From Steromphala cineraria (taxonomy: Eukaryota > Mollusca > Gastropoda > Trochida > Trochidae), in NCBI GenBank assembly GCA_916613615.1, contig OU744724.1, forward strand, positions 25,220,171 to 25,284,170: DNA of 64,000 bases, given 5' to 3'. The position numbers were made by a program, and so were the translations under genes. The notes under the pieces were generated by a model. That model had not been told where the DNA came from, searched no databases, and was given only the letters and a program-made list of their open reading frames with translations. Shown here one piece after another: positions 32,775 to 43,872 of this stretch (position 1 is its first letter; every line of letters starts with the position of its first letter).

Positions 32775-35680
32775 TAGACGCTTCCTCTAGCAAGTGTTAT
32801 TTCCTTTTGAACGAATTCAGTAATTCAGGATGTCTATCCTTCCAGTGTCTCACTGTTATAAGGTGTCAGTTGAACAGAGAACAAGATACTCTATTCCTGA
32901 TCATAATAACACAGGCTTTAATTTTGCTACATTTTGGTTCCCATTATTCTTGTACCTTTTTCTGGTCTCGTGTGAGATTTGAATCCAACACCGCAAGCAC
33001 TGACTATACCATCAGCGTAGCAACTCGCCCATCAGGCATTCACACAACACAGCCTGTTATCATCATCATGTGAAGTGTACAGCTTCGACGAGCTCGGTAT
33101 GACCATCTGAACGGCTGTTTGTATGTTATCTGCAGACACCGTATGGGTTGTCGTTGATTTTAAATACAGCCGATGTTTTTCTTAACCCTATAATACTCTA
33201 AATAACAGAAAGGCAATATCTATTAATAAAAAAAATACTTTTCTAAAAATTAAATGTTTACAGAAGTATCTTTGAAAATCACACGTATTAGACGATTTAA
33301 AAAACAATTTGGCAGCAATTCATCTCAATTTATCATATTTTCATTACTTTGAATCCGGGATCATAAGTGTTAATATATTACCAACACGTGAATGGCGAGA
33401 CATTTCACCAACTTGTATATAGCCGCTAATCCATTTCAACAGGTACGTCAACACCAGACACCTACCCGTTCTTCACCTTAAACACCCAACAGTTACCTGT
33501 GCATGATAGGTATAATACACCTGAAAGCTAATTACAGGTAGATTTGGTGACAGCACGTGTGTTTGTGTACACATTTACAATGCATGTGACGCTCTTAATG
33601 CTTTTCTACCACGTCTTTTTATAGGATGTGTAAATGTAAATTATTCTTACAGCATAGGTCTCTTGGATGTGTTATTACGCATGATGTCATAATGTAGATT
33701 TTTTTTAATGTTAGGGAATAAAATCTACCTGTTGATAAACAGATCACGATCTTGTGTGATTAATCCAATTTATGTTTTTAAGATTAGAAATATGTTAATG
33801 TTTGAATAAATGTTCAATGGATTACATTTTAATTGACAGTTGTATATCTAAATTCAAAATCATGTTCATTTCAATAGAAGAAATTTATACATAGTGCATG
33901 CATTAGATGATAAGGCTATGCAAATATGTTCAGTAGCGTGAAGTAATGGCTAATGAATTTATTTCAACTGACAATATTGGGTATGTTTACTTCATTGTTT
34001 TGTCAAGATTTATGAAGTTAAACATTGGAGTTTTAATTTTATTTTAATTATTTTATCTTTACAGAATAACAAATTGCAGGAAATGTTGATATTCATATAT
34101 TTTTTAAAAAATTATACGAGCTCTCCATGGGGGTCATTAATGTCAAACTTTATAAATAATGCCATTTTGATCTAGAAGTTTTGACTGTTGAAGGAAAACA
34201 TCATTTTAAAGTTAATTGACGTTATATAATGACCAATAGGAAGGTTTGAAGTGGCGATAGCGATCGAAAACCGGACAATGACGCGCGTCAATCAGTCAAA
34301 TGTAATTTTGGAAATTTATAAAAGGCATTCAGAATGTCAGTTAAGAATTGGTAAAGTTCGATAGGTTATATAACTAGTATTTATTTCAATTAAACGTAAG
34401 AATTTCGATTCCATAAATATGATATGGTTGATTGAAGATTTTGATTTAAAACAAGTATTTATCAAAAACATGTCATTTAGGGATGGATATATGAGATTGA
34501 TTTAATGAATTATGCCATTTACGTTCGTATCAAAGCCAAACAATATATGATGAAATAACGGAGTGGTTCTTTAATCAATTAGATCAGAAAACAGCGAGCT
34601 GAAAGATGCAACTGTTTCCAAAAATGTCTTATTCGTGCACCTGAAGAACTATCTCAGGACTACCGGTAAACTATACAATAACAAGAAAAGCATTTAAAAA
34701 GGCATGCTTGGTGCCACATAGGCAGATGCAGGAGATTGTGATTTGTCGAACAATTCGGGGGATAAGTGACTACTACACTACATAACAGCACTAATATTAA
34801 CACAAGTATTACTCAAAGTTAACTTCACAAAAATAATTTCTATCAACACGAATTGCTGAAAGTTATGAATATTGTTTACATTCATCAACGATTGTTGGTA
34901 TATTTCATATAAAAATACACGAGGGTGACAATCTATTTATCATCCAAATTCACTCTTTTTGACATCTCAGAGAAAAAATGTAAATCTCTGAACACAACAA
35001 CACTAGATTTTCAAGACAGTGATGTCATTGCATAGTGAGGTGTTGCCATGTAACGTTGACAATGACAGGAAATTGTGCAAAACGTACTGCCAAAACGATA
35101 TCTCCTTGTCATGCTGGTTAATTATTAACAGTAGTATAACAGATAATAAAGAAAATACTTTCGATGATCTGACGGGATTTCAACCCAGGTCCGCTGAGCT
35201 AACGTTTGGAACCAGCGATGTAGGTCATATTCTAAATATAGCATGAGTCAATTTCAGTACTCTGATAATAAATACATGTTTTCAACGTAAACATTTAGTG
35301 ACATCGTTAAGTATGACTTGTCACGTGGTCGTAAGTGATCTACCTATTAGTAAACATATGTCTTATTTCGATGTCACCATCGTACTTACACAAACATTAC
35401 TTTTAATTCGCCAGGCGAGCCCAGCGTGAAATTAAATCGCGTGGGTTATAAAAAAGTGGATTCTGCGATTATTGAATGCGAAATAATTAATGCTTTATCT
35501 GGAACAAATGCAGACTCTTCTTCAAATGAAGATGTTTTTGATTGAGTCTGTTAACATTTATCAGCATCTTTAATAGAAAACATTGTTTCTCTTTTAACAT
35601 AACATTTAAAGCGAAATCATATTCCACAGTTTAATGTGCCAAATATTTTGTATTACCCACATGGTGACGTAATGCATTTT
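32775..35680. other. intergenic, no gene seen
   Basis: No supported gene or repeat array. AT-rich with only short spurious frames. Confidence 0.45.
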
Positions 35681-35683
35681 TAG

Positions 35684-38600
35684 CTCATCTGGCCTGTAAG
35701 GCCCGATGGGCTTATGGCATGGCATGGTGTCCGGCGTCCGTCCGTCCGTCCATCCGTCCGTCCGTCCATCCGTCCGTCCGTAAACTTTGTGGAATTTCGA
35801 CTTCTTCTCCAGAACCATAAGGCCTAGAAAGCTGAAACTTTGTGTACAGACTCCTTGGCTAGTGAGGATTACAAATTGTAGCTTTGGTAGCCCTGTGACC
35901 CCTAATAAGGGCCACAGGGGCCACACCCTAAAAATCTATTTTCATCTTCTTCTCCAGAACCCTAAGGCCTAGATAGCTGAAACTTTGTGTACAGACTCCT
36001 TGGCTAGTGAGGATTATAAATTGTAGCTTTGGTGGCCCTGTGACCCCTAATAAGGGCCACAGGGGCCACGCCCTAAAAGCCTATTTTCATCTTCTTCTCC
36101 AGAACCATAAGGCCTAGAAAGCTGATACTTTGTGTACAGACTCCTTGGCTAGTGAGGATTATAAATTGTAGCTTTGGTGGCCCTGTGACCCCTAATAAGG
36201 GCCACAGGGGCCACACCCTAAAAACCTATTTTCATCTTCTTCTCTAGAACCATAAGGCCTAGAAAGCTGAAACTTTGTGTACAGACTTCTTGGCTAGTGA
36301 GGATTATAAATTGTAGCTTTAGTGGCCCTGTGACCCCTCATAAGGGCCACAGGGGCCACACCCTAAAAGGCTATTTTCATCTTCTTCTCCAGAACCATGA
36401 GGCCTAGAAAGCTGAAACTTTGTGTATAGCCTCTTTGAAGAGTGAAGATTATAAATTGTAGCTTTGGTGGCCCTGTGACCCCTAATAAGGGCCACAGGGG
36501 CCACGCCCTAAAAGGCTATTTTCATCTTCTTCTCCAGATGCATGAGGCCTAGAAAGCTGTAACTTTGTGTACAGACTCCTTGACTAGTGAGGATTATAAA
36601 TTGTAGCTTTGGTAGCCCTGTGACTCCTAATAAGGGCCACAGGGGCCACGCCCTAAAAGGCTATTTTCATCTTCTTCTCCAGATGCATGAGGCCTAGAAA
36701 GCTGTAACTTTGTGTACAGACTCCTTGGCTAGTGAGGATTATAAATTGTAGCTTTGGTGGCCCTGTGACCCCTAATAAGGGCTACAGGGGCCACACCCTA
36801 AAAACCTATTTTCATCTTCTTCTCTAGAACCATAAGGCCTAGAAAGCTGAAACTTTGTGTACAGACTTCTTGGCTAGTGAGGATTATAAATTGTAGCTTT
36901 AGTGGCCCTGTGACCCCTCATAAGGGCCACAGGGGCCACGCCCTAAAAGGCTATTTTCATCTTCTTCTCCAGAACCATGAGGCCTAGAAAGCTGAAACTT
37001 TGTGTATAGCCTCTTTGAAGAGTGAAGATTATAAATTGTAGCTTTGGTGGCCCTGTGACCCCTAATAAGGGCCACAGGGGCCACGCCCTAAAAGGCTATT
37101 TTCATCTTCTTCTCCAGATGCATGAGGCCTAGAAAGCTGTAACTTTGTGTACAGACTCCTTGACTAGTGAGGATTATAAATTGTAGCTTTGGTAGCCCTG
37201 TGACTCCTAATAAGGGCCACAGGGGCCACGCCCTAAAAGGCTATTTTCATCTTCTTCTCCAGATGCATGAGGCCTAGAAAGCTGTAACTTTGTGTACAGA
37301 CTCCTTGGCTAGTGAGGATTATAAATTGTAGCTTTGGTGGCCCTGTGACCCCTAATAAGGGCTACAGGGGCCACACCCTAAAAACCTATTTTCATCTTCT
37401 TCTCTAGAACCATAAGGCCTAGAAAGCTGAAACTTTGTGTACAGACTTCTTGGCTAGTGAGGATTATAAATTGTAGCTTTAGTGGCCCTGTGACCCCTCA
37501 TAAGGGCCACAGGGGCCACGCCCTAAAAGGCTATTTTCATCTTCTTCTCCAGAACCATGAGGCCTAGAAAGCTGTAACTTTGTGTACAGACTCCTTGACT
37601 AGTGAGGATTATAAATTGTAGCTTTGGTAGCCCTGTGACCCCTAATAAGGGCCACAGGGGCCACGCCCTAAAAGGCTATTTTCATCTTCTTCTCCAGATG
37701 CATGAGGCCTAGAAAGCTGTAACTTTGTGTACAGACTCCTTGGCTAGTGAGGATTATAAATTGTAGCTTTGGTGGCCCTGTGACCCCTAATAAGGGCTAC
37801 AGGGGCCACACCCTAAAAACCTATTTTCATCTTCTTCTCTAGAACCATAAGGCCTAGAAAGCTGAAACTTTGTGTACAGACTTCTTGGCTAGTGAGGATT
37901 ATAAATTGTAGCTTTAGTGGCCCTGTGACCCCTCATAAGGGCCACAGGGGCCACGCCCTAAAAGGCTATTTTCATCTTCTTCTCCAGATGCATGAGGCCT
38001 AGAAAGCTGTAACTTTGTGTACAGACTCCTTGGCTAGTGAGGATTATAAATTATAGCTTTGGTAGCCCTGTGACCCCTAATAAGGGCCACAGGGTCCACG
38101 CCCTAAAAGCCTATTTTCATCTTCTTCTCCAGAACCATAAGGCCTAGAAAGCTGATACTTTGTGTACAGACTCCTTGGCTAGTGAGGATTATAAAGTGTA
38201 GCTTTGGTGGCCCTGTGACCCCTAATAAGGGCTACAGGGGCCACACCCTAAAAACCTATTTTCATCTTCTTCTCTAGAACCATAAGGCCTAGAAAGCTGA
38301 AACTTTGTGTACAGACTTCTTGGCTAGTGAGGATTATAAATTGTAGCTTTAGTGGCCCTGTGACCCCTCATAAGGGCCACAGGGGCCACACCCTAAAAGG
38401 CTATTTTCATCTTCTTCTCCAGAACCATGAGGCCTAGAAAGCTGAAACTTTGTGTATAGCCTCTTTGAAGAGTGAAGATTATAAATTGTAGCTTTGGTTG
38501 CCCTGTGACCCCTAATAAGGGGCCACAGGGGCCACGCCCTAAAAGCCTATTTTCATCTTCTTCTCCAGAACCATGAGGCCTAGAAAGCTGATACTTTGTG

Positions 38601-38880
38601 TACAGACTCCTTGACTAGTGAGGATGATGAATTGTAGCTTTGGTGACCCTGTTGCCCCTAATAAAGGCAACAGGAACTTCCTTCAAATCTATTTTCATCT
38701 TCTCCTGAAGTATAAGGTCTAGAAAACTGAAACTTGTTGCCTATATACTTAATTTTATGATTGGTGACCCTGTGGCCTCTACAAAGGGGGAATCACATTG
38801 GCCACACTCTACAGCATAATTGATGATGAAGCCTGATGAGCTACAGAGCCAATGGCTCTATTTTTTGCTACAGCTCTGTT
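35684..38880. repeat. 145-bp satellite-like array with higher-order structure
   Basis: About 20 units between 35800 and 38690. The phrase TTCATCTTCTTCTCCAGAAC starts at 35941, 36086, 36231 and 36376, a 145-bp step. Units contain AAGGCCTAGAAAGCTG, AACTTTGTGTACAGACT, GGATTATAAATTGTAGC and the palindrome-prone GGCCCTGTGACCCCTAATAA. A variant marked by TTTAGTGGCCCTG recurs at 36321, 36901, 37481, 37916 and 38351, i.e. every 580, 580, 435 and 435 bp. The array is preceded by TAGCTCATCTGGCC and a CGTCCGTC tract and closed by GAGCTACAGAGCCAATGGCT. Confidence 0.95.
35733..35780. repeat. (CGTC)n-type microsatellite
   Basis: Repeats of CGTCCGTC interrupted by CCATC directly before the first 145-bp unit. 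Confidence 0.9.
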
Positions 38881-38992
38881 CATTGGTCTTTTGATTTGGA
38901 TACAACACATGCGATTGGCGCGGCTTCCCTTTGAAAATATCAAGAGTAATATAGAGAGAATTCAGAAAAGTTTTAGAAAAATCAAATCATAA

Positions 38993-39020
38993 TGCTTGGT
39001 GCCCTTTGGGGCACCAAGCA
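38993..39020. other. perfect 11-bp stem-loop
   Basis: TGCTTGGTGCC-loop-GGCACCAAGCA with a 6-nt loop CTTTGG. No host transcript recognised around it. Confidence 0.6.
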
Positions 39021-39235
39021 ATAATCCAAACTAAAAAATATTTAACGCTTTTAAGTGTGAACCGATGTGTTCAAGTGGGAATAATTGAAACTAGTTCAGT
39101 ATAACTATGTATCATGTCGGGCATATAAGCACAAATTAACGCAATCTAATCAAAGTTCATTATTCATTAAAATGTTTTTTATTAAGTCATACCTTTAACA
39201 AGTATGAGAGGCAATTTAGAAGTTGGAATGACAAT

Positions 39236-39314
39236 AATGCTGAGGAACATATGGATGACAACTTCTTTGTATGCAATGAACAAACAAGTTGTCATCCATA
39301 TATTCCTCAGCATT
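39236..39314. mobile_element. 79-bp foldback, arms of about 30 bp with one mismatch
   Basis: AATGCTGAGGAACATATGGA...GACAACTT and its inverted copy AAGTTGTC...TATTCCTCAGCATT. Related in sequence to the element at 18284-18447. Confidence 0.75.
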
Positions 39315-39430
39315 TAGTATGGAGCTGTCAATCTGCATTTATTTAGCAAATAAGGATACCCAAAAGTTGCGTTTGCGTACTTGAGTATGTATTATATTTG
39401 GCTTTTAAACGTATCAAAATAATAAACATA

Positions 39431-41254
39431 TAGGGCAAACTGACCTAGGTTCGGACACCACCCGAGGTCGCCCGAACTTCGGACACTTTTGATTAGGAGC
39501 TGACGCAATTATATACTCTCCCAAAAAAGAAACGCATATATAATTTTTTAAAGAAAATTTTACTTCACCTTTAAAACCACAAATGTCACAAAATTTCAAT
39601 GGTAACAAAGCGAAAATTTACATGTTAATAGACAAAGAGTATGCCAAGTGAAGAACACTAGTTTTAGGTATGTTTCTGTATTCTGTTGACCACAAGATGT
39701 CGTCGAAGTAAGTGTTATGAATTCCTGCCAATTTTCAAGAATTCTTGCTTGACATCCCTTTGTAAATGAAATAGCCAATTGATGGATTCCCTATAATGCA
39801 GTTCTTCCCACATCTTTCTGCAATGCAATGGCCAGTCGTTGGTGTATCTCGGGCGTATTATGACGTTCACGTACACGTTTATTTAGTTCATATCGTTGAT
39901 GCCTTAATTGGCTTGAAATGTAGTGTTTGAGAAGTCATAAACAACTTCTTTACTTTAAATGGGCAGGATTATGAGCCATCTGACGCTCTGTAAGTGAATT
40001 CAAGTTATCATACTCGAAACACTCCCTTTGGTTTTAAATAATCTGATGCAAGTGACGTTCATGGACGTTATCGAAATTGTGATTTGCTTCTCCAATTCCT
40101 CAGAACCACCAATTAACCACGTTTTTGTATGCTAAATATTGTATCCCACACCTTCACACCGTCTCAACCGAATCTGTTGACTTGTGGCATAAACTATTGG
40201 CAAAATTGTCCTTTTTCGAACTGTAAGATATCCAAAGTCACGTTATTTTCTAATTGTTGTTATTGACAAATTTGTGCGTTTTTAGAAACCTAAAGTCTCC
40301 TAAAGTTTCTTGGGTTCAAGATCTTTATTGTAAAAGGTCACTTAATAACAATGAGTTCTTTAAAGCCACGAAAAACAGGGGCGATAACTGGCCTTCATGG
40401 TCGAATATCGACTTCATGGAAACGCTTTTGTACAGTTTGGTGGACTTACGAACCCAAATCAGTGATATTGTAAATGATGTGTATCCCTGTGGCAAGAGAA
40501 TGAGGAAAAAGTGTGACCCGGATGTAAAGATTTGAGGTTTTGGTGGCAATTTTTTTATGCACACATCTTTAGCTCTTTTGACCGGAAGTGGCCTGTAGGA
40601 AGGAACCAATAATGCCCAATAGGACGATGATGAATATTCTGATGCCAGACTAGTGTGAATAATGAAACTTCGGTTTCAATTTCACGCTCGACAACATTTT
40701 CATTTCCGACACTTTGTCGATGCATAATGGTAACCTTGGTTCCGTTTAGAATTGAATGACAAAATTTGCAAAAAATGAGTGCCTTTGGTTGGTTAAAGGT
40801 AACATATGATCTAGCGTTTACTCTTACATGAATTCTGCTTTAATTTTTTTCTTTATAATGTTTTTTTCAAAATGGCCTTCAAATGAGTCTCAAATAATCA
40901 AGAGGTATAAAATTTTCGATTTTGTGTACTAAAGTCGTAAACCATCATATAATAAAGACGTTTTGGAATAAAAAATCACATTTATATTGTTTAATTTGTT
41001 TTTACACTCAACAAAAAATATCAAAATCACCTATGCGTTTCTTTGTTGGGAGAGTATATTATTAGTTTTTGTAAAACCGTTATGTTCAGGTAATCTATAG
41101 CCTATTTTTATTGTATTTATAATAATCATGTATATATGACTTTTGTTAATGACAAACTTTGCTTAAACTAATTTTCTTTAGATAATATTTGACAGTGCAA
41201 TCGTTGAAAATATTTGGATCGGAACACTGTCTGAACCTCGGCCAGTTTGCCCTA
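39431..41254. mobile_element. TA-flanked element (TIR TAGGGCAAACTG) interrupted by another transposon
   Basis: Left end TAGGGCAAACTGACCTAGGT and inverted right end TAGGGCAAACTGGCCGAGGT, flanked by TA on both sides. Removing the inner element leaves about 275 bp, so this was a MITE before it was hit. Confidence 0.75.
39511..41059. mobile_element. nested Tc1/mariner-type element, about 1.55 kb
   Basis: Left end ATATACTCTCCCAAAAAAGA(AACGCATA) and inverted right end ATATACTCTCCCAACAAAGA(AACGCATA), about 28 bp with one or two mismatches and a TA at each end. The length fits a full Tc1/mariner element, but frames inside are broken on both strands and I could not recognise a DDE transposase, so the coding part is decayed or lost. 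Confidence 0.7.
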
Positions 41255-42719
41255 TACATTCCCTAATGCAAAATATACGACAGTTCAATGCAACTAGAAT
41301 AACACTCTATAAGGTCCGTGATGAAGTCTTAATCACAAGTGTCATTTATACGTTTTTTATAATATTCTAAAAACTTTAATTCAAATTAATTTTCTTAACA
41401 CTTAAGATAACTTTTAGATAATACGTTTAACTATTTCACGCGCGTCATTGTTTATTTTTCAAAGAGAATCGCAAGTTTAAACTTTTTAACTGCACCGGTT
41501 AGCAGTAAGATGATACTTTTAATCATCAATCACTTCCTCTCCAATAAATGACACCATTCAGAAACTTCGGAATATGTGTCTCCAATGAATGGTCTCTTTA
41601 AGAATACACATCTATTACAATACTATCCTTAAGTCATAACGTTTTCAAAATCGCCATTAAACAGACAAATGAAGTTGAAAGTCAATGTCTATGTATAAAA
41701 CTATTTTTTAGACATTTTTACACATTGTGCTAGAGTTGCTTTTTCACGAAAAGGGAGACAATTCAAGTGTGCCGTCTATATGTGAAGTTCCTACTTCGTT
41801 CAGCGAGTGTTCAAATCCACTCAAGCGTGTCGCTCTGAAACTTCTCATAGCCTTTAACAATACAGCAGCATGGCCTACATACATAAATATTAACTTACAT
41901 TTTGTGAATAGAGTTGATACCCTCGATATTGTTCCGGGGTGTTGATAAGCGTTTAGATATACAAACATACACATAAACACAAGGGAAGAGGGTTGTTTTC
42001 TCCGTTGGTCAGCATTTGTCTACGATGATGTGGCCAGTGATGAAAGTAAGTAATACTTAATGGCTATTGAACAAAACTTTCATGTTTAACCTTTTTGTTA
42101 ATTAGAAAAATCCTTTGCATCTGACTGCCTCAGAAGGACAGCCTTCTATTTTTAATCTCAGACTACCATGATTTTGAAGTCGACATGATGGCATGACTAA
42201 ATTCAATCTAATGACCAAATATAAAACCTGTTGATCTAAATTTATTTAGATTGGACTGAATTCAATGTAATTGTCTTTGCAAGGATTGTATAAGCATTGG
42301 ACTCTTTAGGGAAATTGAGATATGAGTAGACCTCTGTTCAAAACGTTTGTGAATCGTTTAAGATATGTTTTAACTATATATATGATGACAATTGTCTTAC
42401 AAATTAATAATTGGTTATGTCAGTTTTATATTAGTTGAGAGACTGCATATTCAGTGGAAGGACTCCAACCCTTTGCATACTGGTTAACTCATTGAAGTAC
42501 GCTTGGTAAATCAAACTCTGAACATAAATTATTGATCATTATTCACAGCAACCTTCACTTGAAGTTGAAACCATTGTGTTCGATACCCTCACAAAACAAT
42601 TGTAAACGTCAATCAATGTTGTATACAAGATATTCAAGTATATATCTATTTTATATATCTGTAATGTGATGGTAATAACTCGAAGAATGCAAGCCGTGAC
42701 TAAACTGTATGTATTGAAT

Positions 42720-42892
42720 TTCTAGTACACGTGCAGGGATGTTCTTGTCTGTGATTGGAGGAGGATGTTGTCGCTTTGATTGGGTGGTCAATATGGCGGC
42801 AACACCTGGACTCGAGGGCGGTGTCGGATCAATACCGGACTGGTTGGAGCGGGCAATCAGTCGCGTAGCATTACACTTACTCCCAGTCAGAC
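42720..42892 (+). promoter_or_regulatory. candidate promoter/5' region of the usherin gene
   Basis: A locally GC-rich stretch with two ATTGG (inverted CCAAT) motifs (about 42755 and 42780) and a CAATATGGCGGC block (42790) that resembles a YY1-type initiator site. It ends where the 20-bp tandem array starts. No TATA box seen. Confidence 0.4.
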
Positions 42893-42897
42893 GATAA
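42793..42897 (+). CDS. 34-codon upstream ORF or unrelated first exon
   Basis: The ATG at 42793 opens MAATPGLEGGVGSIPDWLER and closes at TAA 42895-42897, inside the first 20-bp repeat. The composition is GC-rich and codon-like. It could be a uORF in the usherin leader, or the start of another transcript with a donor not identified here. Confidence 0.3.
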   Translation: MAATPGLEGGVGSIPDWLERAISRVALHLLPVRR

Positions 42898-43115
42898 GTT
42901 GAAACAGCAGACGATAAGTTGAGTCAGCAGACGATAAGCGGAACCAGCAGACGAAAAGTGGAACTAACAGACGATAAGTTGAACCAGCAGATGATACGTT
43001 GAACCAGTAGACGATAAGCGGAACCAGATGACGATACGTTGAACCAGCAGTGGATAAGTTGAACCAACAGACGATAAATGGAACCAGCAGACGATAAGTA
43101 ATGAGCAGACGATAA
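42885..43115. repeat. tandem array, 20-bp unit CAGACGATAAGTTGAACCAG
   Basis: About 11-12 copies in the leader immediately upstream of the first usherin coding exon; units vary at 1-4 positions. Confidence 0.95.
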
Positions 43116-43321
43116 GACGTCATGTGAAGTCAAAAGATAAAAGCAAACTATACATGACGAAAGAAGAAATTACCAAGAGACTAAAAGTGAAGTGAACAAA
43201 GTGAAATCTGTCTCATTCAGAATCAAATGTCAGGATCAGAGACAACAAACCAAAACTGTTGAAGAAAAGGATAAGTTATTCATTCACCGTTATGGGTTAC
43301 GTTGTGTAAAATTCAGCAACG

Positions 43322-43872
43322 ATGAAACCTGGAGTCCTACAGAAATTCTGCCCGTTTCTGTCAAGATGTCTCAGGACGAACTTGACACAATTTTACTTAT
43401 TAATCAAAACCCTCATATTTCTGAGTTTGTTGACTTTCGCCTCTGGCCAGACGACACCTCTGAGGCAGTTCCCGCCACTCTTTAACGCTGCCAAAGACAA
43501 ACCAATCTCGACCTCTCCTACAGACAGTACATGTGGAATCCCAAGCAGGAATGCCTACTGTCGGAGTTATACCCTTCCCCCTTCTAACAACGCCAGTTGC
43601 CTCCAAAGTCTTTGTGTCCAGGATTGTCCTGGGAGGTTCCTGCAAGCCAACCCTGTGGATCTTCTGAACAACTCCCTGAGTCCCGGGATCGGCTCCTGTG
43701 TTGACACAGACACTGTCAACAGGAGACCCAACAGCTCTGAGGGTAGTTTTGCTTGGATTATATCCCAAACAGGAGATAGCTGCTACTTATTCCCCGTGTC
43801 TAATCCTGATGTGGGAGTTAACGGAGCTTTTACTCTCACCGTATGGATATGGATGGAGAATACAGTTGAGGG
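43322..43872 (+). CDS. USH2A: usherin coding exon 1 (signal peptide, cysteine cluster)
   Basis: The start ATG at 43322 follows an in-frame TAA 15 nt upstream, and no other in-frame Met precedes the signal peptide. The 23 residues before the hydrophobic core are long for a signal peptide, so an unseen 5' exon cannot be excluded. Donor GAGGG|GTGAGC, phase 2. Confidence 0.85.

Noticed and set aside
35170..35215. Possible tRNA or tRNA-derived SINE on the minus strand (TTAGCTCAGCGG with GGTTGAAATCC)
   Set aside because: The A-box-like and B-box-like blocks are only a few bases apart, the B box is imperfect, and no cloverleaf or acceptor stem can be drawn.
36319..37084. Two identical 61-codon reverse frames
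   Set aside because: They are the same position in successive 580-bp units of the 145-bp satellite.
40254..40535. Possible transposase fragment inside the nested Tc1/mariner-type element
   Set aside because: No DDE/D spacing or helix-turn-helix could be recognised, and frames on both strands are broken.
43192..43485. 97-codon frame overlapping the usherin start exon in another frame
   Set aside because: Starts at a non-ATG codon, overlaps the well-supported signal-peptide exon, and shows no protein motif.
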